This document shows, piece after piece, positions 1 through 9,163 of a stretch of DNA of 64,000 bases. The notes under the pieces are model-generated. The model was not told where the DNA came from, made no database searches, and saw only the letters and a program-made list of their open reading frames with translations. Positions within the stretch are counted from its first letter, which is position 1, and every line of letters starts with the position of its first letter. Source of the DNA: Arthrobacter silvisoli (GTDB lineage: Bacteria; Actinomycetota; Actinomycetes; Actinomycetales; Micrococcaceae); contig NZ_QRCU01000016.1 in the NCBI RefSeq assembly GCF_003369445.1, positions 1 to 64,000 on the forward strand, written 5' to 3'. The position numbers and the translations under genes are program-made.

Positions 1-2
1 GA

Positions 3-50
3 AAGGGCCGGGAGGTCCAGCCGCGGAACAGGCTGGACCTCCCGGCCCTG
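3..50 (-). terminator. Intrinsic terminator of msrB
   Basis: A near-perfect inverted repeat of about 19 bp per arm (4-22 with 31-49) with an 8-nt loop lies just downstream of the msrB stop codon. The arms are GC-rich. Read on the minus strand, the stem is followed by a short TTTC, so the T tail is weak, as is common in actinobacteria. Confidence 0.8.
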
Positions 51-56
51 GCAAGA

Positions 57-548
57 TCAGTTTCCGGCCGGCGTTTCGACCAGCTTCAGGGAAACCGAGT
101 TGATGCAGTAGCGCTGGTCCGTAGGCGTGCCATAACCTTCGCCTTCGAACACGTGGCCCAGGTGGGAATCGCAGTTCGCGCACCGGACCTCCACCCGTTC
201 CATGCCCATGCTGCGGTCATGAAGGTAGCGGACGGTGCCTTCCGCCAGCGGAGCCCAGAACGAGGGCCAGCCGCAGTGCGAGTCGAACTTCTCCCTGCTG
301 GTGAAGAGCTCGGCGCCGCAGGCCCGGCACTGGTAGACGCCGGCGGTGTGGGTGTCCCAGTACTCACCCGTGTAAGGGCGTTCCGTTCCCGCCTGGCGCA
401 GCACCCGGAATTCCTCCGGGGTCAACTGCTCCCGCCATTCGGCTTCGCTCTTTTCCACGCAGGCGCCCTTGTCCGGAACATCCTGGTGCGGCACTCCGGC
501 TGTGAGGTCGGCGGTGTGGAAATACTTGCTGTTGTCTGCGGTGCTCAT
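57..548 (-). CDS. msrB: Peptide-methionine (R)-S-oxide reductase MsrB
   Basis: This enzyme reduces methionine-R-sulfoxide in proteins in the cytoplasm, using thioredoxin. The 163-aa protein has the usual MsrB length. Visible marks are two zinc-binding CxxC pairs (CRAC in the middle, CANC further on, the latter followed by DSHLGHVF) and the catalytic-cysteine motif RYCINSVSL near the C-terminus. The N-terminal 20 residues vary, so a slightly later start is possible. A 14-nt gap separates it from the upstream 163-aa gene on the same strand, so the two are probably co-transcribed and end at the terminator at 3-50. Confidence 0.96.
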   Translation of the reverse strand: MSTADNSKYFHTADLTAGVPHQDVPDKGACVEKSEAEWREQLTPEEFRVLRQAGTERPYTGEYWDTHTAGVYQCRACGAELFTSREKFDSHCGWPSFWAPLAEGTVRYLHDRSMGMERVEVRCANCDSHLGHVFEGEGYGTPTDQRYCINSVSLKLVETPAGN

Positions 549-562
549 GATGTGCTCAACGT

Positions 563-1054
563 TCAGGAGTCGCCAATGAATCCCGAACCGGCGTAGAGGT
601 GCAGCACGGGCAGGCCCAGCTGGTCCTGCGCCTTGTTCGCCCAGTCCGTGTGGAACGTGTCCGCGATGGCGTGCGGACGGGTGATCACCACCGCTTGCGA
701 GGCATTCAAGGCCTTGACCTTGGCCACCAGGCCGGCGACAGCACCGCCGTCGACAATCTCACCGCTCACCCCGGAGCCGAGCCCTTCCAAGGCCTCGAGC
801 GAGGCGGCCAGGGCGCTCTGCGCGCTGGCACGTTCGACCTCGGGGTCCGGGGCCTGCGAGAGCAGTTCCCGGAAGGCTTTGGCCACCTCCAGCATGGAGA
901 GGTTCTCCAGGAAGTCGACCAGCAGGTGGCGCTCGGTATTGGCCGGCACCAGCACCACGATGGGGGCATCGCTGCCGTCCACCAGTTTGGCGATGTTGAC
1001 GCGGTCGTCGTGGCCGAGGGGTTCTTCGCTCAGAATGACGATTGGATCGCTCAT
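563..1054 (-). CDS. Conserved hypothetical protein, 163 aa
   Basis: I cannot name this family. The protein is soluble, has no signal peptide and begins MSDPIVILSEEP. Its alternating beta-alpha pattern (IVILSEE, APIVVLVP, QAVVITRPHA, PVLHLYAG) suggests a small Rossmann-like or universal-stress-like fold, but no defining motif is seen. The frame is open to 1198; I chose the ATG at 1054 because the upstream residues are low-complexity and overlap the divergent hydrolase gene. It sits 14 nt upstream of msrB on the same strand, hinting at a shared transcript. Confidence 0.75.
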   Translation of the reverse strand: MSDPIVILSEEPLGHDDRVNIAKLVDGSDAPIVVLVPANTERHLLVDFLENLSMLEVAKAFRELLSQAPDPEVERASAQSALAASLEALEGLGSGVSGEIVDGGAVAGLVAKVKALNASQAVVITRPHAIADTFHTDWANKAQDQLGLPVLHLYAGSGFIGDS

Positions 1055-1148
1055 GGCTACAGCGTAGACCCGGACCCGGCCGCGCGGCAGCGTTTGGCGG
1101 ACGAATCCGGCCGGGCGTTGCGACGATTCCGGCAATGTCGCTGCCGGG

Positions 1149-2438
1149 ATGGACAATGGTGGCATGGCATTGACCTTGCGCCCGGCCCCCGACGCCACAG
1201 GCTCCGCGGGAATGTCCGCACGCGCGCGGTGGACCCTGTTCGGAATCGCCGCCGGCGGCGGCCTCGCCGCGCTCTTCGGGGCGGGCAGTTCGGCCCTGGC
1301 CGCCTACTTCGCCAGGCGGATCATCACCCCGGCCATTCGGGATGCCGACCAGGAGGTGCTCGCGCTGGTCCGCGGCGACGACGGACTTCAGGTCATCATG
1401 GCGGCCACCGAGGACTCCACGTCCCATGGCACCTTCAGCCTGTTCTTCGACGGCGGCGCCGGCCACGCGCGGATCGGCAGGATCGTCTCCTACTCGCCTG
1501 CCGAACGGACCGTGCAGCGCGAGGTCGAGGAGGTCTACAGCGGCGACCTCTCGAGGGCGCACCGCGGATGGTGGAGCGGTGCGGTCTACGCCTCACCTGC
1601 GTCGCTCGGCCTGGCGGCCGAGGATGTGGAGATAGACGTCGACGGCGGCAAGGCGCCGGCGTGGTTGGTCCGGGCTGACGAAGGAAACGGCACCAGGCAG
1701 GGAGCCAACGCCCGGGTCTGGGCCATCATGGTGCACGGCCGCGGGGCCACCCGGCTGGAAGGCCTGCGGGCCCTTCCGGTGGCGCTCAGCCTTGGCCTCG
1801 ACTGCCTGCTGATTTCCTACCGCAACGACGGCCTGGCCCCGGCCGCTCCCGACGGCCGCTACGGCCTGGGCTCCACGGAATGGCGCGACGTCGAAGCCGC
1901 CATCGCGTTCGCCCTGGAACAGGGCGCCGAGGAAGTCGTGCTGTTCGGCTGGTCGATGGGCGGGGCGATCAGCCTGCAGACGGCCGACCTTTCCCGCTAC
2001 CGCCACCTCATCCGGGCACTGGTGCTGGATGCCCCTGTGATCGACTGGGTAAACGTCCTGGCGCACCACGCCCGGTTGAACTCCATCCCTTACGCCGTGG
2101 GACGGTATGGCCAGCTGATGCTCGGCCACTCCCTCGGCCGCAGGCTGACCGGCCTGGCCGCGCCGTTGGACCTGCGGACGATGGACTGGGACGCCCGGGC
2201 CGTGGAACTGCGCACCCCCACTCTGCTGCTCCACAGCGTCGATGACGACTACGTGCCGTATGGTCCGTCGGCGAGCCTCGCCGAACGGAATCCCGAGATG
2301 GTCACCTTCGAACCGTTCAGCAAGGCCAGGCATACCAAGGAGTGGAACGTGGACCGCGAGAAATGGGAACGGCTGGTCCGGTCCTGGCTGGAGCCGCGGC
2401 TGGCGCCGCTTGCGCCTGAGCTCACGGGCGGCCGCTGA
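1149..2438 (+). CDS. Alpha/beta hydrolase, membrane-anchored N-terminus
   Basis: Predicted serine hydrolase of the alpha/beta fold; the substrate is unknown. The nucleophile elbow GWSMGG places the catalytic serine near residue 269. The likely acid is in HSVDDDYVP and the histidine in KARHTKEW. A hydrophobic Gly/Ala-rich stretch at about residues 28-55 may be a signal anchor, so the catalytic domain could lie outside the membrane. An alternative start is the ATG at 1164 (MALTLRPAP). The length of about 425 aa fits the multi-domain esterase-like hydrolases seen in Arthrobacter. The divergent upstream gene starts at 1054, leaving a short shared promoter region. Confidence 0.85.
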   Translation: MDNGGMALTLRPAPDATGSAGMSARARWTLFGIAAGGGLAALFGAGSSALAAYFARRIITPAIRDADQEVLALVRGDDGLQVIMAATEDSTSHGTFSLFFDGGAGHARIGRIVSYSPAERTVQREVEEVYSGDLSRAHRGWWSGAVYASPASLGLAAEDVEIDVDGGKAPAWLVRADEGNGTRQGANARVWAIMVHGRGATRLEGLRALPVALSLGLDCLLISYRNDGLAPAAPDGRYGLGSTEWRDVEAAIAFALEQGAEEVVLFGWSMGGAISLQTADLSRYRHLIRALVLDAPVIDWVNVLAHHARLNSIPYAVGRYGQLMLGHSLGRRLTGLAAPLDLRTMDWDARAVELRTPTLLLHSVDDDYVPYGPSASLAERNPEMVTFEPFSKARHTKEWNVDREKWERLVRSWLEPRLAPLAPELTGGR

Positions 2439-2456
2439 AGCGGGAAAGCCGGCGCC

Positions 2457-2948
2457 TCAGGCTGCGGCGATCGGCGCGACGCGCGCCTTCGTGAGCCTGA
2501 CGAGGTCCGCCGGCGCGAGCTCGATGTCCAGGCCCCGCCGACCGCCTGAAACGAGGACGGTGTGGAAACCCAAGGCCGATTCGTCCACGACAGTGGGGGA
2601 GGGCTGGCGCTGGCCCAAGGGAGAGATGCCGCCCAGGACGTATCCGGTGCGCCGCTCGGCCGTTTTCGGATCGGCCATGGCCGCCTTCTTGGAGCCCATG
2701 GCGGCGGCGATCGCTTTAAGGTCGAGCGTTCCGCTGACCGGGACGATCCCGACGGCGAGCTTGCCTTCGATGTCCACCATCAGGGTCTTGAAAACCCGCG
2801 AAGGGTCCACACCAAGGACGTCCGCCGCTTCCAGACCGTAGCTTTCGGCGGCGGGATCGTGCGCGTACGGGTGCAGCGTGAACGGAACGCCGGCCGCAGC
2901 CAGGGCGGCTGTGGCCGGCGTTCCGGTTGAGGCTTGCTTCTTTGCCAC
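2457..2948 (-). CDS. ybaK: Cys-tRNA(Pro) deacylase, YbaK/EbsC type
   Basis: This is a trans-editing protein that hydrolyses cysteine mischarged on tRNA(Pro). The 163-aa length and the YbaK/ProRS insertion-domain fold fit: the LHPYAHDP start region, VFKTLMVDIEGKLAVGIVPV with the conserved lysine, then KKAAMADPKTAERRTGYVLGG and the closing segment. It is the last gene of a minus-strand run sseA-sufE-ybaK, 19 nt after sufE. It converges on the hydrolase gene with an 18-nt gap. Confidence 0.92.
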   Translation of the reverse strand: MAKKQASTGTPATAALAAAGVPFTLHPYAHDPAAESYGLEAADVLGVDPSRVFKTLMVDIEGKLAVGIVPVSGTLDLKAIAAAMGSKKAAMADPKTAERRTGYVLGGISPLGQRQPSPTVVDESALGFHTVLVSGGRRGLDIELAPADLVRLTKARVAPIAAA

Positions 2949-2967
2949 GTTCTTACGCTCCCGGGAG

Positions 2968-3432
2968 TCAGGAGTGCAGCCGGTCGGCAGCGGCCACCTT
3001 GCGCTTGATGCGGCCGAGCATCGCGGTCATGCCGCGCATGCGCAGGGGAGTGATCGCGCGGGTGAGGCCCAACAGCTCCGGCATGTCGTCGGGCACGGAA
3101 AGGATTTCGGCGGCCGTCAGGCCGTCGAGCCCTTCGTGCAGCACGCCGGCGAAGCCGCGGGTGGTGGGTGCTTCCGGCGGGGCCTTGAAGAACAAACGGT
3201 AGCCGAGGGCACCGCCGTCGTCCCTGCGTTCCTGCTCAATCGTCAGGAACAGCGGCGACTGGCACTCAACCACCTGTTCGAGCAGTTCGGGGTGGCCCAG
3301 CAAGCGCTCCGGCAGATCGGGGAGGCCGCGGGAGAACTCAAGCAGCAACTGCAGGCGTTCGGGCTCGCTCAGGGCCTGGAAATCATCGACAATTTCCGCC
3401 AGTGCGGCGGGCAGGGTATTGGTACTCATCAC
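2968..3432 (-). CDS. sufE: SufE-family cysteine desulfuration protein
   Basis: SufE accepts persulfide sulfur from a cysteine desulfurase for Fe-S cluster assembly. The 154-aa protein matches the family in length. The sulfur-accepting cysteine sits in VVECQSPLFL, and the C-terminal LGLTRAITPLRMRGMTAML region is typical. Its neighbour sseA, a two-domain sulfurtransferase, is 67 nt upstream on the same strand, so the pair looks like a sulfur-trafficking operon away from the main suf cluster. The ATG at 3432 was taken (MMSTNTLP); the next Met is equally possible. Confidence 0.92.
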   Translation of the reverse strand: MMSTNTLPAALAEIVDDFQALSEPERLQLLLEFSRGLPDLPERLLGHPELLEQVVECQSPLFLTIEQERRDDGGALGYRLFFKAPPEAPTTRGFAGVLHEGLDGLTAAEILSVPDDMPELLGLTRAITPLRMRGMTAMLGRIKRKVAAADRLHS

Positions 3433-3446
3433 GTCCAGCTTACGCA

Positions 3447-3475
3447 GTCCGGACGGGGTTTTGCCCCGTCCGGAC
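3447..3475 (-). terminator. Strong hairpin between sseA and sufE
   Basis: A perfect 12-bp GC-rich stem (3447-3458 with 3464-3475) with a 5-nt loop lies in the 67-nt spacer between sseA and sufE. No T-run follows on the minus strand, so it may be a partial terminator or an RNA-processing or stability element that sets different levels of the two genes. Confidence 0.45.
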
Positions 3476-3499
3476 CCGGCGGTTCAGGGAAAGCGCCGG

Positions 3500-4420
3500 C
3501 TAGTGGGCCAGCGCCGGAACGGAGCCGCGCTCTGCACCCTTGACGATCGGTACGCGCACGGCGTTGCCCCATTCGGTCCACGAACCGTCGTAGTTGCGCA
3601 CGTTCTGGAAGCCCAGCAGGTACTTCAGGGCGAACCAGGTGTGGCTGGAACGCTCGCCGATGCGGCAGTAAGCCACCACCTCGTCGCCTTCCTGCAGGCC
3701 GGCTTCGCCGAGGTACAGGGCCTCGAGTTCTTCGCGGGTACGGTAGCTGCCGTCCTCGGCCGCTGCACGTGCCCACGGGATGGAGGCTGCGGTGGGGATG
3801 TGGCCACCGCGCAGGGCGCCTTCCTCGGGGTAGGCAGGCATGTGGGTGCGCTGGCCGGTGTACTCCTCGGGGGAGCGGACGTCGATCAACGGCTTGCCGA
3901 GATGCGCCAGGACATCTTCCTTGAAGGCGCGGATCGGTGCGTCATTGCGTTCGACGACGGGGTATTCGCCCGGGGCCGGCTGCGGGATGTCGGTGGTCAG
4001 CTCGCGGCCTTCGGCAATCCACTTGTCGCGGCCGCCGTCCAGGAGCCGGACGTCCTCGTGGCCGAAGAGGGTGAAGACCCACAGCGCGTAGGCTGCCCAC
4101 CAGTTGGACTTGTCGCCGTAGATCACCACGGTGCTGTCACGGGAAATGCCCTTTGCCGCGGCCAGCGCGGCGAACGCCGGGCCGTCCACGTAGTCGCGGG
4201 TGACCTCGTCGTTCAGGTCCGTGTGCCAGTCGATCTTCACGGCTCCGGGAATGTGGCCGGTTTCGTAGAGAAGGACGTCTTCGTCGGATTCGACAACAAC
4301 CAGCTTGCCGTCGTTGAGGGCTCCGCCTTCGAGGGCCGCGGCGAGCCATTCGGTGGACGCCAGGCGCTCCGGGTGCGCGTACTTCGCGAACTTTTCGTTC
4401 TGTTCAACGGGGTAGGACAT
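3500..4420 (-). CDS. sseA: Thiosulfate/3-mercaptopyruvate sulfurtransferase (two rhodanese domains)
   Basis: Transfers sulfane sulfur through a catalytic-cysteine persulfide. The 306-aa length fits a tandem rhodanese. The first, inactive domain covers roughly residues 20-145. The second carries the active-site loop [15 protein letters not shown] with its cysteine, preceded by [12 protein letters not shown]. The loop's CRIGERS form is typical of actinobacterial CysA/SseA proteins. Transcribed toward sufE and ybaK. The 215-nt region upstream separates it from divergent zapE and should hold both promoters. Confidence 0.93.
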   Translation of the reverse strand: MSYPVEQNEKFAKYAHPERLASTEWLAAALEGGALNDGKLVVVESDEDVLLYETGHIPGAVKIDWHTDLNDEVTRDYVDGPAFAALAAAKGISRDSTVVIYGDKSNWWAAYALWVFTLFGHEDVRLLDGGRDKWIAEGRELTTDIPQPAPGEYPVVERNDAPIRAFKEDVLAHLGKPLIDVRSPEEYTGQRTHMPAYPEEGALRGGHIPTAASIPWARAAAEDGSYRTREELEALYLGEAGLQEGDEVVAYCRIGERSSHTWFALKYLLGFQNVRNYDGSWTEWGNAVRVPIVKGAERGSVPALAH

Positions 4421-4635
4421 GGGTATGGCCTTTCACTGATGATGGTCGGCGCCGGACCGGACGGCGGGGCATTCCTCTGCCCGGCTTGGAATCAACACTA
4501 TCCATGCGCCTGTGGGATTGCTCCTGTGCGGTCACATGGTGAAACATGGCAGTCCGCCGGGCTTCGGCTGTGTCCATGGCGGCCGGGCATTCCCGGTATT
4601 CTTGCTGAGGACCCATCCCGGAAGAACGGACCCCC

Positions 4636-5673
4636 TTGGTACAGATCGAACAGCTCGCCGCACGCACGCCCGCGGTCTCGGTGGCCGAGATCCTGCAGGG
4701 GTTCCATCCGTCCCCGCGGTTCGGGGAGGTCTCCTTCTCGAGCTACCGTCCCGACCCCGCCCAGCCCAGCCAGGCGGCTGCCGTCAAGGCCCTGGAAACT
4801 TTCGCTGCCGGCGTCGGCAACGGCTCCGGCGGCGGCCTGTTCTCCCGGATCTTCGGCAAGAAGGACGCCGGACGGGCCGGCATCTACCTCGACGGCGGCT
4901 TCGGCGTCGGCAAGACGCACCTGCTGGCCTCCCTCTGGCACTCGGCGCCCGGACCCAAGGCTTTCGGCACCTTCGTCGAATACACCAACCTGGTGGGGGC
5001 GCTGTCCTTCCGCAAGACGGTCGAGGCGCTTAGCAGCTACAAGCTCGTCTGCATCGACGAATTCGAGCTCGACGATCCGGGCGACACGGTGCTGATGTCC
5101 CGCCTCATGCGGGAATTGGCCGACGCCGGCGTGCGGCTCGCGGCGACCTCCAACACCCTGCCGGGTTCCCTCGGCGAGGGCCGCTTCGCCGCCGTCGATT
5201 TCCAACGCGAAATCCAGGTCCTGGCGGACCAGTTCGAGGTCATCAGGATCGACGGCGAGGACTACCGCCACCGCGGCCTGCCGGCCGCACCGGCCCCGCT
5301 GAAAACCGAGGACCTCAAGCGGCACATGCACGCCGAATTCGACGGCCAGACGGTCGCCGTCGACGACTTCCGCCAGCTGGTGGACCACCTGGCGGGCGTC
5401 CACCCCAGCCGCTACCGCCAGCTGATCGCAGGGATCGACGGCGTCGTGTGGCGGGACGTGGAGACCATCACCGAGCAGGCGGTCGCCCTGCGCTTCGTGG
5501 TGCTCGCCGACCGCCTCTACGACAAGGACGTGCCGATCCTGGCCAGCGGCGTTCCGTTCGACAAGCTCTTCACCGAGGAAATGATGGGCGGCGGGTACAT
5601 GAAAAAGTACTACCGCGCCGTCTCCCGCCTCACCGCCCTGGCCCGCGAGGGCCAGAACCACGAACCCTCCTAG
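4636..5673 (+). CDS. zapE: ZapE/AFG1-like ATPase
   Basis: AFG1-family P-loop ATPase; E. coli ZapE affects Z-ring stability. At 345 aa it has the usual length. The Walker A motif GGFGVGKTH lies near residues 86-94, and the Walker B segment VCIDEFELDDPGD, with the family hallmark D-E-F, follows. The SNTLPGSLGEGRF sensor region is also present. The start is a TTG at 4636 with a GGAAG purine stretch about 12 nt upstream; no better in-frame start is seen. Its stop is 15 nt from the convergent benE stop. Confidence 0.92.
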   Translation: MVQIEQLAARTPAVSVAEILQGFHPSPRFGEVSFSSYRPDPAQPSQAAAVKALETFAAGVGNGSGGGLFSRIFGKKDAGRAGIYLDGGFGVGKTHLLASLWHSAPGPKAFGTFVEYTNLVGALSFRKTVEALSSYKLVCIDEFELDDPGDTVLMSRLMRELADAGVRLAATSNTLPGSLGEGRFAAVDFQREIQVLADQFEVIRIDGEDYRHRGLPAAPAPLKTEDLKRHMHAEFDGQTVAVDDFRQLVDHLAGVHPSRYRQLIAGIDGVVWRDVETITEQAVALRFVVLADRLYDKDVPILASGVPFDKLFTEEMMGGGYMKKYYRAVSRLTALAREGQNHEPS

Positions 5674-5688
5674 GGTACTGAGGCCGCG

Positions 5689-6936
5689 TTACTGCCGCTT
5701 TTCGGTGGTCCGGTCCTTGAGGACCCAGCGGATCACAATCCCCGCCAGCAGGGCCCAGAATGCCGCCCCGATTCCGGCAACGCTCAGCCCTGAGGCGGCC
5801 AGCAGGAACGTGACCGAGGCTCCGATCCGTTCTTCCGCCACCGCCAGCGCAGACGCGATCGCCGAGGCCATGGTGCCCAGCAGGGCGAGGCCCGCCACGG
5901 CCTCAAGCAGACCCTGCGGCGCCGTAGCCACCACCGTGACCAGCGCCGCGGAAGACGCGGCAAGCAGCAAGTACACCAGGCCCGAGGTAAAGGCGGCAAT
6001 CCACCGCCGGCCCCGGTCCGGGCCCGCTTCCTCTCCGGCGGCCAGTGCCGCGCTCAGGGCGGCCAGGTTGATGGCGTGCCCGCCGAACGGAGCGCCGAGT
6101 ATCGTCCCCGCCCCGGTCACCAGCATCGACGGCCGCCACGGCGTGGTGTAGCCGAAGGACTTCAGTACCGCCACGCCTGGGATGTTCTGGGACGCCATCG
6201 TCACGATGAACAGCGGAAGGGCCAGGCCGGCCACAGACTGCGGGGTGAATGCGGGCGTGGTCCACTGCAGTTCGGGCAGCAGGCGGTCCGCAGGGACACT
6301 TCCGCCGTTCAGCCCGACATAGAGCCCGATGACGGCCAAAGCGACCCCGAGGGACGCCGGAACGGACCACCGGGGCGCCAGCTTCATCATCAGCAACCAG
6401 CACACGATCACCGGCGCCACGAGCAGGGGAGCGGAACCCAGGGCCTTGAACGGCGCAACGCACAGCGGCAGGAGGACCCCGGCGAGCATCGCCTGGGCAA
6501 GTGCCGTCGGAATCCGCGCCATGAGCCGTCCCAGCGGGGGCAGCAGCCCGGTGAGTGCGATGAGCACCCCCGCTACCAGGAAGGCGCCGACGGCGGCCGG
6601 CCAGCCGCCGTCGGGCGTTCCCGCTCCCGCGAGAAGCGCCGCCCCCGGCGTGGACCAGGCGAGCGTCACCGGCACCTTCGATCGCCAGGAGAGCCAGAGG
6701 ACGCCGACACCGAAACACAGGGTGAGCGCCAGCAGGCCGCTGGCCGCCTGCGCATCGCTGGCCCCCACGGCACGCAGCCCGGCGAGGACCACCGCGAAGG
6801 AGGAGGTGAAGCCGACCAAGGCGGTCACGACGCCGGCGGTCAGGGGCATGGACAACTGCCGGGACGGCGGGGCTGGGGGAGCGGCGGTGGCTTCGGCCGG
6901 TGCGGCGCTGGAATCCGGGGAGGGCATGATGTTCAA
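5689..6936 (-). CDS. benE: BenE-family (benzoate/H+ symporter type) membrane transporter
   Basis: 415 aa with about 12 hydrophobic segments. It carries BenE-type features: the FTSSFAVVLAGLRAVGAS opening, a central LAWSTPGAALLA segment and MASQNIPGVAVLKSFGY. The family imports benzoate, but no aromatic-degradation genes are adjacent, so the substrate is unproven. The hydrophilic Ala/Pro-rich N-terminus (first 25 residues) is variable; a Met two codons in (MPSPDSS) may be the true start. Confidence 0.88.
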   Translation of the reverse strand: MNIMPSPDSSAAPAEATAAPPAPPSRQLSMPLTAGVVTALVGFTSSFAVVLAGLRAVGASDAQAASGLLALTLCFGVGVLWLSWRSKVPVTLAWSTPGAALLAGAGTPDGGWPAAVGAFLVAGVLIALTGLLPPLGRLMARIPTALAQAMLAGVLLPLCVAPFKALGSAPLLVAPVIVCWLLMMKLAPRWSVPASLGVALAVIGLYVGLNGGSVPADRLLPELQWTTPAFTPQSVAGLALPLFIVTMASQNIPGVAVLKSFGYTTPWRPSMLVTGAGTILGAPFGGHAINLAALSAALAAGEEAGPDRGRRWIAAFTSGLVYLLLAASSAALVTVVATAPQGLLEAVAGLALLGTMASAIASALAVAEERIGASVTFLLAASGLSVAGIGAAFWALLAGIVIRWVLKDRTTEKRQ

Positions 6937-6998
6937 CGGTACCCGAGGCAGGTGGTGGTCCCGCTCCGGCCGCGCAAACCCGGCCGATTAAACGCCAA

Positions 6999-7034
6999 GG
7001 GCATCGGTGCCGCCTCCCGGCGGGACCGATGCCC
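6999..7034 (-). terminator. Terminator downstream of the MT0933-like gene
   Basis: A 10-bp inverted repeat, 6999-7008 (gggcatcggt) with 7025-7034, encloses a GC-rich 16-nt loop that can itself pair. It lies 28 nt after the small minus-strand gene that stops at 7062. On that strand it is followed by a mixed T-containing tail. Confidence 0.6.
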
Positions 7035-7061
7035 CGTTGACGTAACTGTTACGGCAGCTCT

Positions 7062-7280
7062 TTACCGAGCCTCATCCGTGGCCGGAGCCTCGCCACCGGC
7101 GTTCTCCACGAATCCGGAAGCGGCGTCCTGGACTGCATCAACCTGCTCGGCGAATTTTCCACCGGTCTTATCGTCGATGAAATCGCCGGCCTTTTCGATG
7201 CCGTCCTTGATGGCTTCTTCGTTGCCACCAATGAGCTCTTGAGCCTTGCCCTTCAGATCGTCAATTAGTCCCACGGGCAC
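7062..7280 (-). CDS. Small MT0933-like antitoxin-family protein
   Basis: A 72-aa acidic helical protein beginning MPVGLIDDLKGKAQELIGG. This pattern matches the MT0933/Rv0909-like family (PF14013), which is named antitoxin because some members neighbour a toxin gene. No toxin gene is visible on either side, so the antitoxin label should be treated as family naming only. Many actinobacteria carry such solitary members, resembling CsbD-type stress proteins. A GGGAGGTGC purine block lies just upstream of the ATG. Confidence 0.75.
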   Translation of the reverse strand: MPVGLIDDLKGKAQELIGGNEEAIKDGIEKAGDFIDDKTGGKFAEQVDAVQDAASGFVENAGGEAPATDEAR

Positions 7281-7369
7281 CTCCCTTCCTCGCGGAGCCA
7301 GTTCGCTCCTCCGTTCCCGAGCCTAGCCCGGGATCCCGGCCCTGCCAAGCGCGGTTTGGCGGACCCTAT

Positions 7370-8830
7370 TCAGAAGCCGCCGTCAAGCCTGGCGTTCTCC
7401 TGGTGCCGGGGGCTGTCCGGATTCATCAGCGAATGCCGGCGGCCGTAGCCGAAGTAGATCGCCAGACCGATGACCAGCCAGACGGCGAACCGCAGCCAGG
7501 TGTCCCACGGCAGCTGAGTCATCAGGAAACCCGAGGCCAGGACGCCGAAGGCCGGCACCACGGGCATGAGGGGCAGACGGAAGGTGCGCGGGGCGTCGGG
7601 CTTCGTGTAGCGGAAGACGATCACGGCCACGCACACCACCACGAAAGCGGCGAGGATGCCGATGTTGGTCAGGTCGGCCACGGCCTTGATTGGGAAGACG
7701 CCGGCAAGGAAGGCCGAGGTGATGCCTGCAATCCAGGTGACGCGCTGCGGGGTCCCGTGGCGGTCTGTCTTGGCGAACCAGGACGGCAGCAGCCCGTCGC
7801 GGCTCATTGTGAACCAGACGCGGGTGACGCCCAGCAGGAAGGTCAGCATGACGGTGAGGATGGACAGCACGGCGAAGACCGAGATGATCGTGGCGATGAC
7901 CGGAAGCCCGACGCCGGTGAACGCGGAGGCGAATCCGGCAGTGGGGTTGATGTCCTTGTAGTTCTGCATGCCGGTCAGCACCAGGGTGGCGGCCACGTAG
8001 AGGAGCATGGCGATCACGAGGGACAGCACGATGGCCTTGGGCATGTGCTTCTTGCCGTCCTTGGCCTCTTCTGCAGCGGTGCTCATGGCGTCATAACCGA
8101 AGACCGCGAAGAACACGGTGGCGGATCCGGCCAGGACCGGGCCGAAGCCGCTGGGCATGAACGGGTTGTAGTTCTCGGTGTTGATGTAGAACATGCCCAG
8201 CCCGATGATGAACACGATCAGCAGCACCTTGATGCCCACGGCAATCAGTTCGAAGCGGCCGAAGGTCTTGGTGCCCCGGCTCAGGATCCAAGTCACGAGC
8301 AGGCAGACCAGGATGGCGGGAATGTTGATGAGGCCGCCCTTGCCTTCGTCCACCGTGGACGTCATCCAGGCCGGCATGTGGATGCCGATTCCGGAGAGGA
8401 ACGCGTCGAAGTAGCCGGAGATGCCGATCGCGACGACGGCGACGATCGCAATGTATTCAAGCAGCAGGTCCCAGCCGATGAACCAGCCGATGATTTCGCC
8501 CAAGGCGACGTAGCCGTAGGTGTAGGCCGAACCGGCGCGCGGAATCATGCCGGCGAATTCGGCATAGGAAAGTGCCGCCGCCGCTGAGGCGAGGCCGGCC
8601 ACGAGGAAGGAAATCAGCACCGCGGGGCCGACGCCTGGGTTGCTGCCGTTGCCGTGGGCCACCAGGCCTGCGAGCGAGAAGATGCCGACGCCGATGATTC
8701 CGCCCACGCCGATGGCGGTCAGTTGCCAGAGGCCGAGGCTCTTGAAAAGGCCGCTGTGCTTGTTCTCCTCCTCGATGGTGTCGATCGGTTTCTTCCTCAG
8801 GATCGAACTCGTGAGCGTTTGTTGGTTCAC
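7370..8830 (-). CDS. APC-superfamily amino acid permease (YfnA/CAT-like)
   Basis: Predicted cation-driven amino acid transporter with 12-14 membrane segments over 486 aa. The signature GVGGIIGVGIFSLAGL near residue 40 is the first-helix substrate-binding motif of the CAT subfamily. AALSYAEFAGMIPRAGSAYTY and the FFAVFGYDAMSTAAEEAKD region follow. The start is a GTG at 8830 with an AGGAGCA ribosome-binding site eight bases upstream. It is monocistronic. The substrate cannot be read from sequence. Confidence 0.93.
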   Translation of the reverse strand: MNQQTLTSSILRKKPIDTIEEENKHSGLFKSLGLWQLTAIGVGGIIGVGIFSLAGLVAHGNGSNPGVGPAVLISFLVAGLASAAAALSYAEFAGMIPRAGSAYTYGYVALGEIIGWFIGWDLLLEYIAIVAVVAIGISGYFDAFLSGIGIHMPAWMTSTVDEGKGGLINIPAILVCLLVTWILSRGTKTFGRFELIAVGIKVLLIVFIIGLGMFYINTENYNPFMPSGFGPVLAGSATVFFAVFGYDAMSTAAEEAKDGKKHMPKAIVLSLVIAMLLYVAATLVLTGMQNYKDINPTAGFASAFTGVGLPVIATIISVFAVLSILTVMLTFLLGVTRVWFTMSRDGLLPSWFAKTDRHGTPQRVTWIAGITSAFLAGVFPIKAVADLTNIGILAAFVVVCVAVIVFRYTKPDAPRTFRLPLMPVVPAFGVLASGFLMTQLPWDTWLRFAVWLVIGLAIYFGYGRRHSLMNPDSPRHQENARLDGGF

Positions 8831-8995
8831 CGGGGTGCTCCTGCCTGTAGGCGTGGTGGTTGAAAGCCAAAAAGGTCCGAGGAATAGTATGCGAGTCGAA
8901 TCACATCAGATAAAGCGATTTTTCCTTAGCTTTATTCGTGGGATATTCCGATGTTTGGAGCTCCGGTGTCCCGGAGGCGGGTGGTTCGAAAGCAT

Positions 8996-9023
8996 AAAAA
9001 AAGCAGCTCCGAAGAGCTGCTTT
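8996..9023 (-). terminator. Rho-independent terminator of the tRNA operon
   Basis: On the minus strand the stem AGCAGCTC-TTCG-GAGCTGCT is followed by a run of seven T residues. It lies 23 nt beyond the last tRNA-Gly. The UUCG-type tetraloop and T tract make this one of the clearest terminators in the window. Confidence 0.93.
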
Positions 9024-9045
9024 CATCATGGGCGCCGGCCCGGAG

Positions 9046-9118
<73 letters not shown>

Positions 9119-9163
9119 ACATGCTGAACCAGGTTCAACAACAGGCAAGTTACCTTGCCCTGG

